This document shows, piece after piece, positions 59,205 to 64,000 of a stretch of DNA of 64,000 nucleotides. The position numbers and the translations under genes are program-made. Source of the stretch: Meiothermus sp. GTDB taxonomy: Bacteria > Deinococcota > Deinococci > Deinococcales > Thermaceae. The first letter of the stretch is position 1. Every line of letters starts with the position of its first letter. A model generated the notes under the pieces. The model was given only the letters and a program-made list of their open reading frames with translations, did not search any database and had not been told where the DNA came from. The stretch spans positions 1,302,001 to 1,366,000 of the forward strand of contig NZ_BPIJ01000001.1 of the NCBI RefSeq assembly GCF_026004055.1, given 5' to 3'.

Positions 59205-60263
59205 TTACTGCAGCTTGACAAAAGGCATCTCGACCACGGTTGCGCCGGCCATCCTGCCCCGGATTTCGACCTCCAACAGGGTACCCACTTCGGCCAGCTC
59301 TGCCTCCACATACCCCATACCGATGCCCTTTTTGAGGATGGGTGAGTGCGTGCCCGAGGTTAGAACGCCCACCTCGCGCCCCTCCTTCAGCACCCGGTAG
59401 CCCTCGCGGGGAATACCCCCTTCAACCAACAGACCCACCAGCCTGCGTTTACAGGGGCTTTCTAGCAGGGCCTGCTTGCCGTAAAACTCCTTGTAGCCCT
59501 TGACCACCCAGCCAAAGGGCGTACAGAGCGGGCTGGTTTCGTCGGTCAGTTCGTGGCCGTAGAGGGGGAAGCCCGCCTCCAGCCGCAGGGTATCCCGCGC
59601 CCCCAACCCACATGGAGTCACCTCCGCCCCTAACAAAGCCTCCCAGACTGCCCGGGCCTCGTCGGGGGCCGCAAACACCTCGTAGCCGTCCTCGCCGGTG
59701 TAGCCGGTGCGGGCAAAGCGCACCCACTTCCCGGCCAGCTTGCCCATAAAGGTATCGTTCTTTTTACGCGAAAGGAGGTCGGTATCGGCGAGCTTTTGCA
59801 GCACCGCCACCGCCTGGGGGCCCTGTACCGCAATAAGGGCAAAGAAGTCGGAAGCGTTCTCGAGCTCTACTTCAAAACCCGCCTTCAAACTGCCCAGGTG
59901 AGCCCAGTCTTTCTCGATGTTGGCCGCGTTCACCACCATCAGGTACTCATTTTCGGCGGTGTGGTAGAGATAAATATCGTCCACCACACCCCCTTGGGCA
60001 TTGGGCAGCATGGAGTACTGGGCCCGCCCGACTTTGAGCTTGGCGGCATCGTTGAGGGTCACGTACTGCAAAAAAGCAAGCGCCCCCGGCCCCCGCACCC
60101 AGAACTCGCCCATGTGGCTCACGTCGAACATGCCCGCGAGCCCCCGCACGGCCAGGTGCTCGGAGGTGATGGAGGTGTATTGGATGGGCATCTCGTAGCC
60201 TGCAAAGGGAACCATCTTGGCCCCCAGCGCCAGGTGCGCTTGATGAAGTGGGGTGGTTTTCAT
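59205..60263 (-). CDS. gcvT: Aminomethyltransferase, T-protein of the glycine cleavage system
   Basis: 352 aa from ATG 60263 (an upstream start at 60281 is weaker). TPLHQAHLALGAKMVPFAGYEMPIQY, GMFDVSHMGEFWVRGPGALAFLQYVTLND, TGYTGEDGYEVF and the C-terminal YVEAELAEVGTLLEVEIRGR are standard. It transfers the methylene group to tetrahydrofolate and releases ammonia. A TATGCT box lies 8 nt before the ATG, consistent with leaderless transcription; no second glycine aptamer is visible here. Confidence 0.96.
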   Translation of the reverse strand: MKTTPLHQAHLALGAKMVPFAGYEMPIQYTSITSEHLAVRGLAGMFDVSHMGEFWVRGPGALAFLQYVTLNDAAKLKVGRAQYSMLPNAQGGVVDDIYLYHTAENEYLMVVNAANIEKDWAHLGSLKAGFEVELENASDFFALIAVQGPQAVAVLQKLADTDLLSRKKNDTFMGKLAGKWVRFARTGYTGEDGYEVFAAPDEARAVWEALLGAEVTPCGLGARDTLRLEAGFPLYGHELTDETSPLCTPFGWVVKGYKEFYGKQALLESPCKRRLVGLLVEGGIPREGYRVLKEGREVGVLTSGTHSPILKKGIGMGYVEAELAEVGTLLEVEIRGRMAGATVVEMPFVKLQ

Positions 60264-60442
60264 GCTTCTACAGCATACCAATCCCAGGTCGGCAGGCCGA
60301 GACTAACGTACAATGTCGCAAGTCTCGAGTCTCAAGTCGCAATTCCCGAAACCTTCAATATCCATGCACAAAACACATACGCGCAGGTAACAAGATAAGC
60401 TACCGCCGAGCCTGTATTTCGGAGGCTTATCAAGAGGCCGCT

Positions 60443-61033
60443 CTAACTGGCCGCCGCAACTCGGGAGAGCACCTGGCGGCTCACGGCCTTGAGGGTCTCG
60501 AAGACCCCAACCCCTGTAGTGGCCACCGCCTCGAAGATGGGCAGGCGCATCTCGGGGTCTATCACGGCCTGGATCATCTCTACCGGCAGGGCATCAGGGG
60601 TGTCGCGCTTATTGGCCTGAAGCACGATGGGGATGTCCTCGAGCTTGATGCCATACTCGGTCAGGTTCTCGCGCAGGTTGCGCATGGACTCGGCATTGGC
60701 CCGCAAGCGGTTGGGGGCCGAGTCGGCCACGAACACGATGCCGTCCACCCCCCGCAGAATCAGCTTGCGGCTGGCGTTGTAGAAGACCTGCCCCGGCACG
60801 GTGTAGAGGTGAAAGCGGGTCTTGAAGCCCTTCACCTCGCCCAAGTCCACCGGCAAAAAGTCGAAGAAGAGGGTGCGCTCGTCCTCGGTAGCCAGCGAGA
60901 CCATCTCGCCTTTGCGGTTTTGGGGCACCTGCTGGAAAACCCATTTGAGGTTGGTGGTTTTGCCGGACATTCCGGGGCCATAGTAGACGATTTTGAAGTT
61001 GATCTCGCGAGCGGCAAAGTTAATCGTGCTCAT
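60443..61033 (-). CDS. mglA: MglA-family small GTPase
   Basis: 196 aa. P-loop [13 protein letters not shown], switch regions with FDFLPVDLG and [14 protein letters not shown], and NKRD near residue 142 for guanine specificity. The protein closely follows the bacterial MglA pattern known from Thermus and Myxococcus, where it is a polarity switch for motility and type IV pili. Its GAP partner gene (Roadblock fold) ends 2 nt upstream, a classic mglBA operon. Confidence 0.95.
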   Translation of the reverse strand: MSTINFAAREINFKIVYYGPGMSGKTTNLKWVFQQVPQNRKGEMVSLATEDERTLFFDFLPVDLGEVKGFKTRFHLYTVPGQVFYNASRKLILRGVDGIVFVADSAPNRLRANAESMRNLRENLTEYGIKLEDIPIVLQANKRDTPDALPVEMIQAVIDPEMRLPIFEAVATTGVGVFETLKAVSRQVLSRVAAAS

Positions 61034-61035
61034 AG

Positions 61036-61527
61036 TTAGTTACCAAATAGTTCGTCCAGGAGGGCGCTGGCCCCGTCTCGATACTCGCTGTCGATGCCCA
61101 GGGTTCCGGGCTGCACCACCGCTTCTTGGGTGATGGCCTCGAGGGCTTGTACCGCCCGCTTGCCAAACAGCTTGACCCGGCCTACCGGGGCCGAGTTGTC
61201 GAAAATGACCACCAGCAAGGCCAGCTCGCCCACCTCTTCGGCGTACAGGCCGTGCGTGGTTCCCTGGTGCAGGAGCTCGTTGAAGCGGGGCTCGCCCAGC
61301 ATTTTGGCCAGGGCCTGGGTGGCGGCGGCGTTACCAGCAATCAGGGTAGCCAGCGAATCCAGCGCCGGGGGCCTGGGGGCCCAGAGGGCTTCCTTGTGGG
61401 CCAGCACGAATCCCTTGCGGTCTAGCAGCAGTGCGTAACGTGCCCCGCTCTCGCGCAGCAGCTCCTCGAGGACGTGCGAAGCCTTCTCATAGGCGCCCCC
61501 AAAGAGTGCGATGGCAGGCTCAACCAT
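61036..61527 (-). CDS. mglB: Roadblock/LC7-domain protein, MglB-like GAP of MglA
   Basis: 163 aa from ATG 61527. The Roadblock/LC7 fold is suggested by [71 protein letters not shown] and [27 protein letters not shown]. MglB dimers stimulate GTP hydrolysis by MglA. TACACT ends 9 nt before the start, fitting a leaderless mRNA. The frame extends further upstream to 61596, but this would pass the promoter. Confidence 0.88.
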   Translation of the reverse strand: MVEPAIALFGGAYEKASHVLEELLRESGARYALLLDRKGFVLAHKEALWAPRPPALDSLATLIAGNAAATQALAKMLGEPRFNELLHQGTTHGLYAEEVGELALLVVIFDNSAPVGRVKLFGKRAVQALEAITQEAVVQPGTLGIDSEYRDGASALLDELFGN

Positions 61528-61667
61528 AATAGGCTCAGTGTAACATGCACCCTTTACCCTCCCCTGTGACAAAGACACGCCGAACCGGCTACCCAAACCC
61601 TCGGGACAGACGAGACAATGTGCTTTTGAGCAACCAGGGGCTCATGAGCCTGCCGTATCGTGGAGGC

Positions 61668-62588
61668 ATGCGCTGGCTTTTTGTGTATGGGTTGCTGCTC
61701 GCCTCCCTCGCACAGGCCCAAAACCCCCTGACCATTGCCGAGCTATCCCGCCTGCGCTACGGCGGCGGGACGCTGGTGGCCGAACGGGTGCTGGAGCGCA
61801 ACCCGAGCTTTACCCGCTATTTGGTGCGCTACCCCTCGGATGGACTGACCATGTACGGCTTCATGAACGTGCCCAACGCGGCGGGGCGTTTTCCGGTGGT
61901 GATCGTAATTCATGGGTATGTGAACCCTGCCACCTACCGCACCCTGGCCTACACCACCCGCTATGCCGACAACCTGGCTCGGGCCGGCTTCGTCACCCTT
62001 CACCCCAACCTGCGGGGGCACGGGTTGTCACAGGGGAGCCCCGAGCAGGGGGCCTCGAGGGTACTGTATGCCCGCGAAATCCTCGACTTAGCCGCCATGG
62101 TGCGGGCCCAGGCCGGGCGTGGGGCGCTGGAAAAAGCCCTACCCCGCGTGGGGCTGATGGGGCACAGCATGGGCGGCGGCATTGCCCAGCGGGTAGCGGT
62201 GCTCGACCCGCAAATTCGGGCGGTCTTGCTCTACGGCACCATGCACGGCGACGACCTGAAGAACGCGCGGCAAATTTGCTACGTCTTCACCAACCGCCAG
62301 CGCGGCTGCGACGAGCTTAACACCCCGCCCGAGACCCTGGCGCAAATCTCCCCTATCAACTTTTATGGGCGCATCCGGGCCCAGGTGCAGCTACACCACG
62401 GCACCGCCGATACCCAGACCCCCTACGCCTGGGCTGGGGAAATTTGTGCGGCCTTACGCAAAAACAACGTCCGGCACCAGTGTTTTAGCTATCCCGGCGC
62501 GGGCCACACCTTTCGGGGGAGTGACTACAACCTTCTGATGGGCCGGGCCCGAAGCTTCTTCGGCCAGGCCTTGCGAGACGGCGGATGA
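61668..62588 (+). CDS. Secreted alpha/beta hydrolase, peptidase S9-like
   Basis: 306 aa from ATG 61668 (GGAGG 1-2 nt upstream overlaps the leader, TGGAGGC). A signal peptide (MRWLFVYGLLLASLAQA) precedes a hydrolase fold: VVIVIHGYVNPATY, HPNLRGHGLSQGSP, nucleophile in LMGHSMGGGIAQRVA, LHHGTADTQTPYAWA for the acid, and PGAGHTFRGSDYN for the His. It resembles prolyl-oligopeptidase-like or dienelactone hydrolases; substrate unknown. Its stop overlaps the hemW start by 4 bp, so it is co-translated with it. Confidence 0.88.
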   Translation: MRWLFVYGLLLASLAQAQNPLTIAELSRLRYGGGTLVAERVLERNPSFTRYLVRYPSDGLTMYGFMNVPNAAGRFPVVIVIHGYVNPATYRTLAYTTRYADNLARAGFVTLHPNLRGHGLSQGSPEQGASRVLYAREILDLAAMVRAQAGRGALEKALPRVGLMGHSMGGGIAQRVAVLDPQIRAVLLYGTMHGDDLKNARQICYVFTNRQRGCDELNTPPETLAQISPINFYGRIRAQVQLHHGTADTQTPYAWAGEICAALRKNNVRHQCFSYPGAGHTFRGSDYNLLMGRARSFFGQALRDGG

Positions 62589-63712
62589 TGCAGGGCCTGT
62601 ACGTTCACGTCCCCTTCTGCCCCACCCTCTGCCCCTACTGCGACTTTCACGTGGTCAGGCGGCATGGGGGAATCGTGGAAGCCTACCTCGAGCGGCTGGC
62701 AGCGGAAGCCAGAGCTCTTTACGAGCGATATCCAGACCCCCCAAAAACCCTCTACTTGGGGGGCGGGACGCCGAGCTTCCTGCGGAGTGGGGAGCTCCGG
62801 GCCCTCTTTGCCGCCCTGCCCTGGGACATTGGTGGGGCCGAGGTCACCATGGAGGCCAACCCTGGAACCCTGAATGCAGAACGACTGGCCCTCCTCAAAA
62901 ACCTTGGCGTCAACCGGCTTTCGTTGGGGGTACAGAGCTTCCAGGACGGAGTTTTGCAAACCCTGGGCCGTGCCCACGGGCGCAGAGGCGCCCTGAAGGC
63001 GGTAGAGATGAGCCTGGAGGCAGGCTTTCGCACCTCCATAGACCTGATTCTGGGCCTACCTGGGCAGGACGTTCTGGCCGATCTGCGCGAGGCGGCAGCG
63101 CTGGGGGTGGGGCATATCTCGGCCTATACCCTCCAGATTGAGCCGGGCACCCCGTTTGAGGTTCTTGGGGTCAGGCTGGATGAAGACCTCGAGGCCAGCG
63201 CCTTCGAGCAGGCCGAGGAAACCCTGGGTCAGGCCGGTTTTGTGCGCTACGAGGTGTCCAACTTCGCCAGGCCCGGCCAGGAGAGCCAGCACAACACGCT
63301 CTACTGGCAGCTTGGCTTCTGGGGGGCCCTGGGGCCGGGGGCGGCGGCCCACCTGCCTGCTCAACCAGGAAAAGCCCCGTATGCCTTTCGCTCCAACAAC
63401 CCGCCGCTTCCGCGCTGGCTGGCGGGGGAAGCACCCGCGATAGAAGAGATTAGCCCCCTCGAGCACGCCAGAGAAGCCCTGATGCTGGGCCTGCGGCTAC
63501 ACGAGGGTATAGACGTGAGCGAGATCGAGCAGCGCACGGGCCTGGATTTGTGGAGTTCCCTTAAGTCTGTGGTCGAACCGATGGCCTCGGAGGGTTACCT
63601 CCGGGTGCAGGGAAAGCGCCTACAGGCCCAAAACCTGGGCACCATCCACCCTCTAATCCTAGAGTTGTGGGAGGCGCTCGAGCCTACAAAAACCGCACAA
63701 ACACCCGGCTAA
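62585..63712 (+). CDS. hemW: Radical SAM protein, HemW family
   Basis: 375 aa. The cluster motif CPTLCPYCDFH fits C-x3-C-x2-C. TLYLGGGTPSFL, TMEANPGTLNAERLALLKNLGVNRLSLGVQSFQDGVLQTLGRAHG and SIDLILGLPGQ are shared by HemN and HemW. The short length (about 375 aa rather than 450+) and missing N-terminal arm favour HemW, a heme chaperone, over the coproporphyrinogen dehydrogenase HemN. It overlaps the hydrolase upstream by 4 bp and the convergent HepT-like gene by 29 bp. Confidence 0.93.
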   Translation: MMQGLYVHVPFCPTLCPYCDFHVVRRHGGIVEAYLERLAAEARALYERYPDPPKTLYLGGGTPSFLRSGELRALFAALPWDIGGAEVTMEANPGTLNAERLALLKNLGVNRLSLGVQSFQDGVLQTLGRAHGRRGALKAVEMSLEAGFRTSIDLILGLPGQDVLADLREAAALGVGHISAYTLQIEPGTPFEVLGVRLDEDLEASAFEQAEETLGQAGFVRYEVSNFARPGQESQHNTLYWQLGFWGALGPGAAAHLPAQPGKAPYAFRSNNPPLPRWLAGEAPAIEEISPLEHAREALMLGLRLHEGIDVSEIEQRTGLDLWSSLKSVVEPMASEGYLRVQGKRLQAQNLGTIHPLILELWEALEPTKTAQTPG

Positions 63713-64000
63713 GGGCCTCGAGGTCGCCCAGATTCTCCTGCAAAACCCGGTATACCCGGCGCCGGTCAATCTCCAGATACTCGTGCACCAGCAGATTGCG
63801 AAAACCAATCATCCTCAACCAGCGCTCGGCCAGGGCCGGGTCTACCAAGCCGCGCTCTTGAAACAAATACACCAAATCGCGGGTACGCTCAAAGCTACCC
63901 CAACCTTCGTCCGAGGCCACGTGGGCCGCCATATCGCTGATGGCCTCGATGGATAGCTGCAAAAACCGTTCCGCTGCGCCGTAACGCTCAGGGCTGGATA
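63684..64000 (-). CDS. HepT-like HEPN ribonuclease (5' part outside the window)
   Basis: At least 105 codons; the frame stays open to the window edge (translation begins PERYGAAERFLQLSIEAISDMAAH), so the start lies to the right. The HEPN RNase motif R-x4-H is present in FRNLLVHEYLEI, followed by VYRVLQENLGDLEAL. That is the DUF86/HepT type, normally the toxin half of a HepT/MntA pair whose antitoxin gene should lie just beyond the edge on the same strand. Confidence 0.88.
   Translation of the reverse strand, partial: SSPERYGAAERFLQLSIEAISDMAAHVASDEGWGSFERTRDLVYLFQERGLVDPALAERWLRMIGFRNLLVHEYLEIDRRRVYRVLQENLGDLEALSRVFVRFL

Noticed and set aside
61025-61040. TTAGTTACCA at the mglA/mglB junction as another copy of the element end
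   Set aside because: Only ten bases match and they are explained by the adjoining stop and start codons.

Overview
The window looks like a chromosomal segment of a moderately thermophilic member of the Deinococcota, most likely the Thermaceae and plausibly Meiothermus. This is inferred from high GC with a great excess of the hexamer CTCGAG, several genes starting directly behind a -10 box (leaderless style), an MglA/MglB pair, and a CRISPR repeat ending in GGATTGAAAC. No 16S gene is present to confirm it.

Layout. 1-1142: the trailer end of a CRISPR array (14 full repeats, 15 spacers, no cas genes in view) closed by a terminator, then tRNA-Leu(UAA). 1419-6422: a three-gene minus-strand operon of two paralogous membrane proteins and a large NLR-like STAND ATPase (DUF4062-like / NB-ARC / TPR). 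I regard this as the best candidate for an undescribed, possibly defensive, system. 6423-6970: a hairpin-rich spacer. 6990-13099: housekeeping metabolism, comprising sucCD, prfB with its programmed frameshift, and metY-metX behind a SAM-I riboswitch with a readable Shine-Dalgarno switch. 13096-15768: a TPR/HD-GYP/GGDEF c-di-GMP protein. 16139-18789: an iron-type ABC permease and ATPase without a binding protein. Then truA, an exported protein of unknown function, a peptide-type ABC permease pair with two paralogous binding proteins (20862-27103), an A-type Fe-S carrier, an M24 peptidase and prs.

30381-45851 is a surface-polysaccharide locus: wzz, two O-antigen polymerase/ligase-like proteins, flippase, glycosyltransferases, an initiating sugar-phosphate transferase and the four dTDP-rhamnose genes. 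The part from about 31.3 to 40.7 kb is visibly AT-richer than its surroundings and looks acquired. A HEPN/MNT pair sits between it and the rfb genes. 46028-50416 is a complete iron-type ABC transporter (binding protein, two-domain permease, ATPase). 50417-55340 holds several small repeat elements around a beta-helix lipoprotein and a secreted subtilase; copies of one inverted element flank these two genes. 55382-60263 carries gcvT-gcvH and, behind a tandem glycine riboswitch, gcvP. The right end has mglA/mglB, a secreted alpha/beta hydrolase, hemW and a HepT-like gene cut by the window edge.

Regulation readable in the DNA includes two metabolite riboswitches whose downstream sequence can pair with the ribosome binding site or start codon, several sigma-70-type promoters, and a set of intrinsic terminators. 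Small dispersed repeats (a 124-bp element in two near-identical copies, a TGGTCTGGTAAC terminal motif at several ends, a GGTGGAT hairpin in two copies, and a 49-bp tandem repeat that grew out of the prs stop codon) mark the non-coding gaps.
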